DNA from: Ailurus styani
Taxonomy: Eukaryota > Chordata > Mammalia > Carnivora > Ailuridae
Direction: 5' to 3'
Assembly: GCA_002007465.1 (NCBI GenBank)
Contig: LNAC01000759.1
Location: 330,260-394,259, forward strand
Length of the DNA: 64,000 nt
Shown piece after piece: positions 10,601-55,419 of this stretch; the stretch's first letter is position 1, and each line of letters begins with the position of its first letter. Position numbers and translations under genes: made by a program. The notes beneath the pieces were generated by a model that searched no databases, was not told the origin of the DNA, and worked only from the letters and a program-made list of their open reading frames with translations.

Positions 10601-11674
10601 TGACAGAGATTACAAGTAGGCAGAGAGGCAGGCAGAGGGAGGGAAGCAGGCTCCCTGCTGAGCAGAGCCCAATGTGGAGCTCAATCCCAGGACCCTGAGA
10701 TCATGACCTGAGCCAAAGGCAGAGGCTCAACCCACTGAGCCACCCAGGCGCCCCAAGCCTTATACTTTCAAAACCACCCTGACTTGAATGAATTTTATGT
10801 TCTCCCTATTTTTTGGTTTTCTTATTGCTGTGTAATGTTAATCTTAATTCTTTTGCAGAAGATTTACCTTAGTCTATCTTCTATTATTTGCCAAGGACTT
10901 TAATAATATTTATAAATTGAAAGGTAAAGATTCTTACATATAGTATAATGTTAGGTTGCTATTAATGTTTCTGGTTTCCCACCAGTTCTATTCTAGTGCT
11001 TAAATCTGACATCAGTACCTAAACTAAAAGGCTGGAAGTTAATTTTATTCCTTGTATATAAAACTTGTTCCATGGATTGATAATTTATATTTTTCTTGTA
11101 TTTTAAATAGCACTCTGCTCATAGTTGACCCTACTGGAGAGGAGGAACATCTGGCAACTGGAACCTTAACAGTAGTAATGGATGAGGAAGGCAAGCTATG
11201 TTGTCTTCACAAACCAGGCATGTTCCTTCCATTTCAACCCTAAACATGTAAAATAAGTCAGTGTGAGCTTCTCTGTGTTAGGGAGGGCCAAATGGAATGT
11301 GAGAGGTTTTATTTTTTACTGCAGTTTCTTTGTTATCTCAAATTCCTTACTGATCTATTTTGTCTGCCAGTGGTTCTTAAAACTTATGGTATGCGTCAAA
11401 ATCACTTGCAGGGCTTGTTAAAACAGTATCTGCAGATCTTGGAACAGTCTCACTGGCTTACATTATTGAATTTTTTGTCTTATAACTTGACTTGATGTTG
11501 ATTTTTTTTTACAAGTAAAATGATAGACACTAAAAGTGTCATTACAATGATTTTTCAGGTGGAAGTGGGCTGACTGGAGCTAAACTTCAGGACTGTATGA
11601 GTCGAGCAGTTACCAGACACAAAGAAGTAAAAAAACTGATGGATGAAGTAATTAAGAGTATGAAACCCAAATAA
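4587..11674 (+). CDS. EXOSC8: EXOSC8 (Rrp43/OIP2), RNA exosome ring subunit
   Basis: EXOSC8 is one of the six RNase PH-like subunits of the nine-subunit exosome core. It works in 3'-5' RNA processing and decay in nucleus and cytoplasm, and in human it lacks catalytic activity and pairs with Rrp46/EXOSC5. Eleven exons join: 4587-4603, 5727-5763, 5917-5980, 6728-6801, 7760-7805, 8504-8609, 8695-8740, 9921-10017, 10287-10407, 11111-11217, 11559-11674. They total 831 nt, or 276 residues plus TAA, the human length. Landmarks are [30 protein letters not shown] (the RNase PH N-terminal signature), [49 protein letters not shown] and the C-terminal [13 protein letters not shown]. All splice sites are GT-AG except intron 10, which has a GC donor. 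Antisense CanSINEs lie in introns 3, 7 and 9. No frame damage is seen. Confidence 0.98.
5727..5763 (+). CDS. EXOSC8: EXOSC8 exon 2 (residues 6-18)
   Basis: A 37-nt exon between acceptor tttcag and donor gtgagt, encoding [13 protein letters not shown]. Confidence 0.95.
5917..5980 (+). CDS. EXOSC8: EXOSC8 exon 3 (residues 19-39)
   Basis: 64 nt encoding the RPDGRE...FR RNase PH signature. The donor is gtgagg. A CanSINE body begins only 17 bases into the following intron. Confidence 0.96.
5997..6187 (-). mobile_element. CanSINE in EXOSC8 intron 3
   Basis: T-run, TATTTATT tail and tRNA-like head reversed (gagccacccaggcgccc). Flanked by perfect 11-bp target-site duplications GATATTTTGAG at 5986-5996 and 6188-6198. 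Antisense to EXOSC8. Confidence 0.95.
6728..6801 (+). CDS. EXOSC8: EXOSC8 exon 4 (residues 40-64)
   Basis: 74 nt encoding [16 protein letters not shown] and the VICGIKA strand. Acceptor ttttcag, donor gtaggt. Confidence 0.96.
7760..7805 (+). CDS. EXOSC8: EXOSC8 exon 5 (residues 65-79)
   Basis: 46 nt encoding [15 protein letters not shown]. Acceptor ctttag, donor gtaagt. Confidence 0.95.
8504..8609 (+). CDS. EXOSC8: EXOSC8 exon 6 (residues 80-114)
   Basis: 106 nt encoding [17 protein letters not shown] and [15 protein letters not shown]. Acceptor tttcag, donor gtaaga. Confidence 0.96.
8695..8740 (+). CDS. EXOSC8: EXOSC8 exon 7 (residues 115-130)
   Basis: 46 nt encoding [16 protein letters not shown]. 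The acceptor is the less common aag type (atcaag|TTCACAG). A downstream cag at 8699-8701 would break the frame, so the aag is chosen. Confidence 0.92.
9355..9546 (-). mobile_element. CanSINE in EXOSC8 intron 7 (first of two)
   Basis: Reversed SINE from a T-rich tail to 'cacccaggagcc'. Antisense to EXOSC8. More diverged head than its neighbour at 9.6 kb. Confidence 0.9.
9611..9807 (-). mobile_element. CanSINE in EXOSC8 intron 7 (second of two)
   Basis: Reversed SINE with direct repeats TTTGTAGAGTTTTT on both sides (about 9602 and 9809). Antisense to EXOSC8. Confidence 0.94.
9921..10017 (+). CDS. EXOSC8: EXOSC8 exon 8 (residues 131-162)
   Basis: 97 nt encoding [17 protein letters not shown] and the helix [15 protein letters not shown]. 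Acceptor ttttag, donor gtaagc. Confidence 0.96.
10287..10407 (+). CDS. EXOSC8: EXOSC8 exon 9 (residues 163-202)
   Basis: 121 nt encoding [20 protein letters not shown] to ATSFAVFD. Acceptor ttctag, donor gtaagt. Confidence 0.96.
10574..10754 (-). mobile_element. CanSINE in EXOSC8 intron 9
   Basis: Reversed SINE flanked by AGCCTTATACTTT direct repeats (about 10564 and 10756). Antisense to EXOSC8. Confidence 0.94.
11111..11217 (+). CDS. EXOSC8: EXOSC8 exon 10 (residues 203-238), GC donor
   Basis: 107 nt encoding [20 protein letters not shown] to CCLHKP. The exon must end CCAG|gcatgt to stay in frame with exon 11 (GTGGAAGT, encoding GSGLTG). This is a GC-AG intron. The nearest GT (11222) would shift the frame. 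Confidence 0.93.
11370..11422 (+). repeat. MER5-like fragment in EXOSC8 intron 10
   Basis: A short stretch ('gtggttcttaaaacttatgg ...') resembling the start of MER5-type hAT elements. Weak. Confidence 0.35.
11559..11674 (+). CDS. EXOSC8: EXOSC8 exon 11 coding part (residues 239-276, stop)
   Basis: 116 nt encoding [20 protein letters not shown] to SMKPK and TAA (11672-11674). Acceptor tttttcag. Confidence 0.96.
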
Positions 11675-11746
11675 ACAACCACCACATTTTCAAAACAGAC
11701 TTGTAAAAACTGTATTTGTTACACTGTGCACAAACTTTTTATACTA

Positions 11747-11752
11747 AATAAA
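11747..11752 (+). promoter_or_regulatory. EXOSC8: EXOSC8 polyadenylation signal
   Basis: AATAAA lies 72 bases after the stop codon, giving a very short 3' UTR of roughly 90-100 bases. A second AATAAA at 11965-11970 is a less likely distal alternative that would run towards SUPT20H. Confidence 0.75.
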
Positions 11753-11890
11753 TATCAAACTACATTCTTCAGAAAGATGTTTCTAGTATTTCTTAGGTCA
11801 CTTCCATATGTAGTATGTACAGTGAAACCATTTTTAAAAAGCAATGACTTAGGCAAACCAACCCTAATGGTTTGTTAAACCATTCCCGTT

Positions 11891-11896
11891 TTTAAT
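11891..11896 (-). promoter_or_regulatory. SUPT20H: Candidate SUPT20H polyadenylation signal (ATTAAA)
   Basis: TTTAAT on the plus strand reads ATTAAA on the minus strand, 150-odd bases past the SUPT20H stop. I see no AATAAA on the minus strand between the two genes, so this variant hexamer is the best local candidate. Longer 3' UTRs overlapping EXOSC8 cannot be excluded. Confidence 0.4.
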
Positions 11897-12049
11897 TAAA
11901 AATCATAGGGTTGTGCTTCTGTATAAAGTTTGTACATCTAGCAATGTAAAATACTGACACATATGAATAAACAAAACCAAAAACGAAGTAGAAACTCAGA
12001 ATCCTTTGATTCAATGCTCTTATGGTTTAAAAAAAAAAAAAAGCAAGAC

Positions 12050-47672
<35,623 letters not shown>

Positions 47673-47675
<3 letters not shown>

Positions 47676-47769
47676 TGTGGTATAAAATAGGGGTCCAAAA
47701 AGAAGAGATAACTTATGTGCGTTGATAAAGAGGGGTGAAAACCACGTCTTTAATATCAATCTTACAGTG
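47673..47769 (-). CDS. SUPT20H: SUPT20H exon carrying the start codon (mostly 5' UTR)
   Basis: A strong polypyrimidine acceptor (ttgttttgttttag) precedes 97 nt of exon. The ATG at 47673-47675 is its final codon, followed directly by donor gtaagc. Only this ATG is coding; 47676-47769 is 5' UTR. The exon follows a noncoding first exon expected in the CpG island. Confidence 0.85.
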
Positions 47770-48299
47770 CTAAAACAAAACAAGACAAAAAAACCCACAC
47801 ATTAACATAAAGCTATTAAGAGAAATCAGATAATTATTAAGGAAAATTACTTGAGAAACAAATTTTTGAACACATTTTTGAATAATCAGCAACAACAAAA
47901 ATCACATATCACAATCTTTCCTACTGTTAGAAAGTACAGTTTGAATTTAAAGTAGTTTTAACTAGGTAGGGTAAGATAAAGTTTGCAAACTAGAATCATT
48001 ACTTGCTTTCTTCAAAATATTTAACATCAGGAGAGAAAAGAATAAGTGTCTTCAAATTTCTCCTTTTCATCACCACTGTTGCTACTGTCATTGTTCCTAT
48101 TGATTATTTTAACAATCCACCCACTAACTTTTGTCACTGTTCAGTTCACTTTACGAATCACACATTTCATTATACCTGCTGATAAAAGTCCTCTTTCCCC
48201 CAAATATCCAAAGCTACATTTTACAGATACAGCTCCAGTCCTTGTAGCCTTTCCCCTCTTCGAGCAAACTGGATACACTGCTGAAGAATCTCATTCCTC

Positions 48300-48455
48300 T
48301 AACACATAGGTTCTCATCCTGGCAGCACAACAGAATAACCTGGGGAGCTTTCAAAAGTGGTATACTCATGACCTGGACCTTCCAGTGATTCTGATTAACA
48401 GGTCTGGAGTAGGGCCTAGAGATCAGCACGTTTTGAAATCTCCAGGCGATGCAAA
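48300..48455 (+). repeat. MER5-like hAT fragment
   Basis: 'gttctcatcctggcagcaca', 'aataacctggggagctttc' and 'cagtgattctgattaacagg' follow the MER5A pattern. In the first visible SUPT20H 5' intron. Confidence 0.6.
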
Positions 48456-48495
48456 GGGTAATTTTACCTAACTCCCTCTAACTTGTGTGTGACAC

Positions 48496-48496
48496 N
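48496..48496. other. Single ambiguous base (N)
   Basis: One N in 'gacacNctacac'. Unlike the Ns at 50680 and 52462, the flanks are not copies of one another over any obvious length. Confidence 0.99.
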
Positions 48497-48667
48497 CTAC
48501 ACACCCCTAAGCTATAAAAACCACATTCTCAAGTGACAGAAAACAGTATCTTCCATGTGAAATTGCTTTTGTTTGTTTTTGGTGAACCCAAAGCTTAGGT
48601 TTTGCCAGTTTAAGTTTAAGAAACAAAACCAAAAAATGACAGGACCCATCCAAGTTCCAGGAATATT

Positions 48668-48887
48668 TATTTATTTATTAAAAGATTTTTATTTATTTAT
48701 TTATCTGACAGAGAGAGAGAAAGAGCGAGTGCACAAGCATAAGTAGGCAGAGCAGCAGGCAGAGGGAGAGGGAGAAGCAGGCTCCCTGCTGAGCAGGGAG
48801 CCGGATGTAGGAATCCATCCCAGGAGTCTGGGATCATGACCTGAGCCCAGGGCAGCCACTTAACTGACTGAGCCACCCAGGTGCCCC
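48668..48887 (-). mobile_element. CanSINE
   Basis: Reversed SINE with an extended TTTA tail. CAGGAATA direct repeats flank it (about 48657 and 48889). Confidence 0.9.
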
Positions 48888-49048
48888 TCAGGAATAATAT
48901 TTTCAAAAGTAAGACACTAATCCTACCTTCCAACAGCTCAAGGATTTAATGAGTTTAAGTTAAGGTAAAAATTTCTGACCACTGAATCTAAAGATGAAGA
49001 TACACCAGGTACAGGCAAAATGTGAGGATTTTAAAAATTCGATCTCCT

Positions 49049-49237
49049 GGGGCACCTGGGTGGCTCAGTGGGGTTAAGCTTCTGCCTTGGCTCAGGTCAT
49101 GATCTCAGGGTCCTGGGATCCAGCCCCTTATGGGGCTCTCTGCTCAGCAGGGAGCCAGCTTCCTCCTTTCTCTCTGCCTGCCTCTCTGCCTACTTGTGAT
49201 TTCTCTGTCAAATAAATAAATAAAATCTTTAAAAAAA
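49049..49237 (+). mobile_element. CanSINE
   Basis: Forward SINE flanked by GATCTCCTG repeats (49041 and about 49240). Confidence 0.94.
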
Positions 49238-49939
49238 TTGATCTCCTGTCACTAAATTGGGAAGGGGGTTAGGAAGAGGAAGGCTTCGCAACTTTAAATT
49301 ATTTAAAATCATTAACTACGTATACAATCTACAAACCAAACATTACGACCGCATGTAAGATTTACCAGAACCCTTTGAAAAAAACCATTGTCATTATCGT
49401 CTCCATTTTACAAAATAAGGCAGCAAAACGATTTTCCCAATATCACACAACAGACTAGAATTCAGACCTCTGTCAATTTTTAATCTTAGATTCTTTCTAC
49501 TAACGCTTACGACCTTAAGGCCATTCAATCCAGCACCCATTTTTAGATTTTAAAAAGGAATGCATTTAAAATAAAGACCAGATTCTGCTCAGACTAATGT
49601 ACATCTTTTTTCTTAATTTTGATCTAACTTCGTATCATGGTTCTCAACCTTCGTACACTATACTCAATCTAACTCCGAAAATCTTGCTAACCACTATTTT
49701 CCTACCAGGGACTTCAGGAAAGCGCAGCCCCTCCTGATGCGATGCTTCCAGGAGATGGCTTCCAGGAACAGATAGCTTAAGTCAATTTCTCAACTCCTGG
49801 TAACCACAGCGAGGGCCTGTAAATTAATCCAACTGTACAACTTGCAACCGATTCCATTGCTTTTCCTGATCGACCTGACGCTTCAACTGTTCGAGTTTTT
49901 GTGTTTCTGTTTTTGAAACAACTTAGGCTTTACCAATAT

Positions 49940-50679
49940 AACGCCACAACTTAACATTAGGGCGAACACCCTTTATTCAATATGGATCCCAAGAAACCCT
50001 CTCCCAAAGAAGCGCTACACGAAATTCTTGGGAATTTCCAGAAATACCCGTACCTGGAATCCAAGAGTCAAAACTACAGTGAAAAGCGTTGCATGGAAAC
50101 ACTGCGACAGGCAACTGAAGCGACTAGCCGGGGCGAGGCGGCTCAGCCCAGCCAGCCCCCGTCTCTGAGACCACCTTCCTCTGCGTGATGCCGGCTCTGT
50201 GGAAAGCCTCGAAAAGCCCCTCAGGCAGCCGTTCGCTCACCTCTGACCCCGGCCAAGATCTCGCGCGCCTAACCGTCCGCGGCGGGCCCGCCCCTCGCAC
50301 CCGCCACCGCCCACCGCGCCCACCGCCCACCGCCCACCTGCGCGGAACGCCGCGGCGCTGGGCGTCATGACAGCGCCTCTGGCTCGGCTGGAACGCGACG
50401 TCCGGGTAAAGGCCTCGCGCTGCGGCTTGCAAGTTCGCTTTGTAGGACCCCCTCGCGGGGGCGTCGCAATTCAGCGCGGGCCTGTTCCGGCGCCCGCACT
50501 TCCGACTGGTGCGCTGGGCGGGGCGAGCTGGGGACCGCGGGCGGAAGAGGTGGAGTTGGCAGGGCCGGGCAGCACTCGGAAGGCTTGCGCGCCCAGGTTT
50601 GGTGTCGCCCGGGCAGTCCTCGCAAAGCCCTAGGGGATTACGGCCCGGCAGGGGCGGGGGCCCCCAGGCCGGGCCTTTG
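49940..50679. repeat. Direct duplication copy A (SUPT20H promoter CpG island)
   Basis: 740 bases that reappear at 50681-51420 at an offset of 741 bases, apparently identical until the last 25 bases. There 'gcgggggccccca' in copy A stands against 'gcggggcccaca' in copy B (one indel and one substitution). The copies meet at a single N. Most likely an unmerged overlap of two contigs. Confidence 0.95.
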
Positions 50680-50680
50680 N
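50680..50680. other. Single N at the duplication junction
   Basis: A one-base gap separates the two copies of the CpG island. Confidence 0.99.
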
Positions 50681-51420
50681 AACGCCACAACTTAACATTA
50701 GGGCGAACACCCTTTATTCAATATGGATCCCAAGAAACCCTCTCCCAAAGAAGCGCTACACGAAATTCTTGGGAATTTCCAGAAATACCCGTACCTGGAA
50801 TCCAAGAGTCAAAACTACAGTGAAAAGCGTTGCATGGAAACACTGCGACAGGCAACTGAAGCGACTAGCCGGGGCGAGGCGGCTCAGCCCAGCCAGCCCC
50901 CGTCTCTGAGACCACCTTCCTCTGCGTGATGCCGGCTCTGTGGAAAGCCTCGAAAAGCCCCTCAGGCAGCCGTTCGCTCACCTCTGACCCCGGCCAAGAT
51001 CTCGCGCGCCTAACCGTCCGCGGCGGGCCCGCCCCTCGCACCCGCCACCGCCCACCGCGCCCACCGCCCACCGCCCACCTGCGCGGAACGCCGCGGCGCT
51101 GGGCGTCATGACAGCGCCTCTGGCTCGGCTGGAACGCGACGTCCGGGTAAAGGCCTCGCGCTGCGGCTTGCAAGTTCGCTTTGTAGGACCCCCTCGCGGG
51201 GGCGTCGCAATTCAGCGCGGGCCTGTTCCGGCGCCCGCACTTCCGACTGGTGCGCTGGGCGGGGCGAGCTGGGGACCGCGGGCGGAAGAGGTGGAGTTGG
51301 CAGGGCCGGGCAGCACTCGGAAGGCTTGCGCGCCCAGGTTTGGTGTCGCCCGGGCAGTCCTCGCAAAGCCCTAGGGGATTACGGCCCGGCAGGGGCGGGG
51401 CCCACAGGCCGGGCCTTTGG
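50681..51420. repeat. Direct duplication copy B (SUPT20H promoter CpG island)
   Basis: Second copy of 49940-50679. It continues into unique sequence (ctctgtaaaatgcgagg), so a corrected sequence would probably keep one copy joined to this right flank. Confidence 0.95.
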
Positions 51421-51744
51421 CTCTGTAAAATGCGAGGTAGGATGTGGCTATTTGGTGGGTAGGGTGCCCTTATGAATTTCTAGAGTGAAAAACTTGAAAA
51501 GAGTTTTATTGCTCAGTCCCATTAAAAATGGAAAGGGAATGTCACCATTTCTATAGTTACTAGCCCAAGCCATTCAGCCCTCGATAGTATACATGAAATG
51601 TCAATGAATTTAATGTTTAAAAAATTCCAAGAAACAAACAGAAGCAACCTTACTGAAGAGTTCTAACAATTCAGAAAGGGAATAACCAGCAAACGTTACA
51701 ATGTCTAATTGTAGTTCTGCACCTTTAAACAACTTTGGTTGTTG
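51421..51744. other. Flank upstream of SUPT20H, nothing recognised
   Basis: AT-rich sequence leaving the CpG island. I see no gene or named repeat. Confidence 0.6.
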
Positions 51745-52233
51745 GGTATAACTTTCTTCTTATTGAGGTGAAATTCACAGAACATAAAATGAAACATTTT
51801 AAGAGTATAATTCAGTAGCATTTAGTACATTTATGATATTGTGCAACCGTCAACTCTGATTCTGAAACATTTTCATCACCCCCGTTAAGTATGTACTTTC
51901 CATTTTTCCCTCTCTTAGACCTTAGCAGACAATTACTTTCAGAGTCTTTAGATTTACCTAATCTGGATATTTCACAAAAATGGAATATATGACCTCTTTT
52001 GTGTCTGTCTTTTTTCCCTTAGCATAATGTTTTCCAGGTCCATCCACCTTGTACCAAGTATCAGTACTTAATTCCTTTTCATGGCTTATATTCTGTTCCA
52101 TTGTATGTATATACCACAGTTTTATGCATTGTTCCATTGATGGCCATTTGGGTTATTTACACCTTTCCACTATTGTGAATAGTGCTGCTGTGAATATTTG
52201 TGTGGAAGTATTTGAGTCCTGTTTTCAGTTTTT

Positions 52234-52461
52234 TTGGGGGGGGGGTGTAATATACCCTAAAAGAAAACCAGAGCCTGACATAGTTCAAGTGGTAAAAACA
52301 GATTTTATTTAGGAGCTATTGCAAAGGAGGGAAACAGACCTCAATATAGAACTGGACTCAACTCCAAATATACAGCATGAACAAGTAGTAATTTGTTGGA
52401 GCAGAGTTGGAGGGCAGTGGATGGAAGTTTCTTAAAAGGAAATGATAGGAGTCAGGAGGCA
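52234..52461. repeat. Second assembly-like duplication, copy A
   Basis: Copy A (52234-52461) recurs at 52463-52689 at an offset of 228 bases after the G-run. Differences are G10 versus G9 at the start and one base change (gttcaaGtgg against gttcaaCtgg). A single N at 52462 separates the copies. Confidence 0.94.
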
Positions 52462-52875
52462 NTTGGGGGGGGGTGTAATATACCCTAAAAGAAAACCAGA
52501 GCCTGACATAGTTCAACTGGTAAAAACAGATTTTATTTAGGAGCTATTGCAAAGGAGGGAAACAGACCTCAATATAGAACTGGACTCAACTCCAAATATA
52601 CAGCATGAACAAGTAGTAATTTGTTGGAGCAGAGTTGGAGGGCAGTGGATGGAAGTTTCTTAAAAGGAAATGATAGGAGTCAGGAGGCATTCCAGCTAAA
52701 CTGACTTGTTGGAGTTCTGACTGAAGGCAATCAGGGTGATCAGACACCAAGGGTGGGGACTAAGAGTTTGATCAGATATTAAAGGTGATCAGATATCCAG
52801 GTGGATCCAGATATACAGTTCTCTGTAAACTGACTTAGGATTCTTGCAACAACTTATTGATACATGCCCCACAAA
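52246..52875. repeat. LTR-like insertion in the old L1 (partly duplicated in assembly)
   Basis: 'acagattttatttaggagct' and 'cctcaatatagaactggac' have the look of a reversed ERV-type LTR, but I cannot name the family. Part of it is present twice because of the junction at 52462, so its true length is about 400 bases. Confidence 0.45.
52463..52689. repeat. Second assembly-like duplication, copy B
   Basis: Mirror of the preceding entry. It runs on into unique sequence (tccagctaaactgac). Confidence 0.94.
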
Positions 52876-53230
52876 TCAGACTAGAGTCATGGAGATAGCT
52901 TGTCAATAACCTAGGAGTGGAATTGCAGGGTCTTATGGTAATTCTATTCTTACATATTTGAGAAATTGATAACATTGTTTGCCACAGTGGCTGAGACGTT
53001 TTACATACTAACAGAAATCAATATGTGGTGGTTCCAATTTCTCCACATCCTTACCAAATTTCTTCTTCTTTTTAAAAAAATTATAGTCATTCTAGTAGGT
53101 ATGAAATAGTATCTTGTCGTGGTTTTGATTTGTGTTTTCCTAAGACTAGTGATGTTGCACATCTTTTCATGTCCATGGTGGCCATTTGTATATCTTTGGA
53201 GAACTGTCTATTCAAGTCCTTTGCCTATTT

Positions 53231-53430
53231 TTTTTTTTTAAAGATTTTATTTATTTATTTCACAGAGGGAGAGAGATCACAAGGAGGCAGAGAGGCAGGC
53301 AGAGAGAGAGAGGGGGAAGCAGGCTCCCCGCTGAGCAGGGAGCCCGATGCGGGCCTCGATCCCAGGACCCTGAGATCATGACCTGAGCCGAAAGCAGAGG
53401 CTTTAACCCACTGAGCCACCCAGGTGCCCT
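53231..53430 (-). mobile_element. CanSINE inside the old L1
   Basis: Reversed young-looking SINE flanked by CCTTTGCCTATTTTT repeats (about 53218 and 53431). Confidence 0.95.
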
Positions 53431-53689
53431 CCTTTGCCTATTTTTTAATTAGGTCGCCTTTGTTGCTTAAGTTATGAGTTCTTTTTATATTCTGGATACT
53501 AGACTCTTATCAGATATATGGTTTGCAAATATTTTCTTCCACTCTGCAGGCTGTCTTTTCACTTTCTTGGTTTGATGTACAAACTTAAATTTTTGATGAA
53601 GCCTATTTTATTTTTTCTCTTATGGCTTATGCTTTTGGTGTCATATTTAAAAACCCATTGCCATATCCAAATTCACAAGGATTGCCAAA

Positions 53690-54065
53690 ACCAAACTCTT
53701 CACACTGAGTAAAATAAAACAGAAAGATGAGTTTATTGCAGTGGTTTGGACCTGTAAACCGGGAAACTCAAGACTAAGAGAGCAATGAGTTTAAAGTTAA
53801 AAGGTGTTTATGGGGTAAATATGGAAATTACTTGACTTTTTCAGTTGATTGGTTGCTTGGTCTTCTTATTTGTGTCAGGGTAGCTGAATCAGAGAAAAAA
53901 GAAAGTCCAAAGATGACATGACCAGAGTTGGCATTCTGAGGCATCACTGTCCTGGACTGATTTCTGAGAGGAGCCATAAGTTACTGCAATTTGTCAGGTA
54001 AGGCTAGGTGTTGTTTTTCTTTAATGTGCTTGCATTGGCCAACACCATTTTGTCCCCATCATGAG
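53690..54065. repeat. Unclassified insertion, LTR-like
   Basis: Sequence between two L1 blocks, beginning near 'actgagtaaaataaaacag' with 'gtttattgcagtggtttgg' and ending near 'catcatgagtgactcc'. Its placement implies insertion into the L1. No family assigned. Confidence 0.4.
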
Positions 54066-54429
54066 TGACTCCATTTTAATTTTGATTCTATAGGATTTAC
54101 CTCTAGGGTGTTATAAGAGTTTTATTATTTTAGCTCTTATGTTTAAGTCATTGATTCACTTTCAGTAAGTTTTTGTGTATGTAATGTAATAGGGATTTCA
54201 TTTCATTCTTTTGCACGTTGTCCCAGAACCATTTGTTAGAGACTGTTCTTACTCCCAATGAATGGTCTCGACCTCCATATCAAAAATCAATTTGCTATAC
54301 ACGTATGGGTTTGTTTCTAGACTGTTAATTCTACTCCATTGGTCTATATGTTTATCCTGTGTCAGTGTAGGTATCCTCTGCTTTTCAAAAGTTTGTGTTA
54401 TGCCACTTTGCTTTTACAAAAGACCTATA

Positions 54430-54778
54430 TGAATACCTGTTTTCATTAATCGAAAGAAATCTGAAAAGGATTTTTGCTTTTATGACAAAAGATTAAAAGA
54501 GAGAAAAAAGCATTCAGAATTTGTTTTGTAGTGAGCTGTTATAGAGGCAGCATGCACCCTGAGTAGCAAGGGTGGCACGACCAAGCCCTTTCCCTGGGAA
54601 CTATATCTCAGTATCAAGTCACCATAGCTTTGCACTGTGTCTCTGAGCATCTGTGCTTAATCTTGATTTATGCTGTGCATCCATTAGCAAGATGTGTCCT
54701 AAAGTATCTGAAAAGCCTGAGAGAGATTGTGTTTTGGGTCTGGGAATATTTTTTAAAAATTCCATGTAAATTAATGTT
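54430..54778. repeat. Unclassified repeat-like block
   Basis: A stretch that interrupts L1 text ('cattaatcgaaagaaatctg', 'gtagtgagctgttatagagg'). It looks like an old interspersed element but I cannot name it. Confidence 0.35.
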
Positions 54779-54977
54779 AATTTTTTTTAAAGATTATTTA
54801 TTTATTTATTTGACAGAGGGAGAGAGATTACAAGTAGACAGAGAGGCAGGCAGAGAGAGGAGGAAGCAGGTTCCCTGCTGAGCAGAGAGCCTGATGCGGG
54901 GCTCGATCCCAGGACCCTGAGAACAGGACCTGAGCCAAAGGCAGAGGCTCTAACCCACTGAGCCACCAAGGCACCAC
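54779..54977 (-). mobile_element. CanSINE
   Basis: Reversed SINE from 'ttttttttaaagattattta' to 'gagccaccaaggcaccacc', with ATGTTAA at both edges. Confidence 0.92.
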
Positions 54978-55419
54978 CATGTTAACTGCTTTTTCACTCT
55001 ATGCCATTTCAGTTTATAAAAGGTTTCATAGGAACTCTGTTTTTGGATAGCAGGAAGAAATCTGTATCATATTGTTTTGATTACTATAGCTTTCTAGTAA
55101 GTTTTAAAATGGGGAAGTGTGAGTCCTGCAGTTTTGTTCTTTTCTAATATTGTTTTGGCTCCCTTGCAACTTTATATGAATTTGAGGATCAGCATTTCCA
55201 TTTTTGCAAAAAGTAGGATTTTGTTAGGGATTGTATTGAATCAGTATATAACTTTGACAAGTATTGGTATGTTAAATATTCAGTCTTCCAATTCATGAGC
55301 ATGATGTCTTTCCATTTATTTAGGTCTTCTTTAATTTCTTTCAGCAATGTTTTGTGGTTTTCAGTGCACAAACTTTTCATCTCCTTAAATTTATTCCTAG
55401 GCATTTCATCTTTTCGAAT

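Larger units (their letters stand above)
50100..51420 (-). promoter_or_regulatory. SUPT20H: CpG-island promoter of SUPT20H (probable noncoding exon 1)
   Basis: Strongly CpG- and GC-rich DNA 2.4 kb upstream of the exon carrying the start codon, with no other gene to serve. It has GGGCGGGGC Sp-type boxes and an ACTTCCG ETS core (50508-50514 in copy A). Minus-strand splice-donor-like sites fit the end of a noncoding first exon: GAG|gtgagc at about 50240 and CAG|gtgggc at about 50337, each repeated 741 bases further on. The exact transcription start and donor cannot be decided from sequence alone. Confidence 0.7.

Noticed and set aside
49982..50188. Plus-strand 68-codon open frame (starts MDPKKPSPKEALHEILG) in the CpG island, present again at 50723-50929
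   Set aside because: Antisense to the likely SUPT20H first exon, no family recognised, no splice or polyadenylation context, and the second copy is an assembly duplicate, not conservation.
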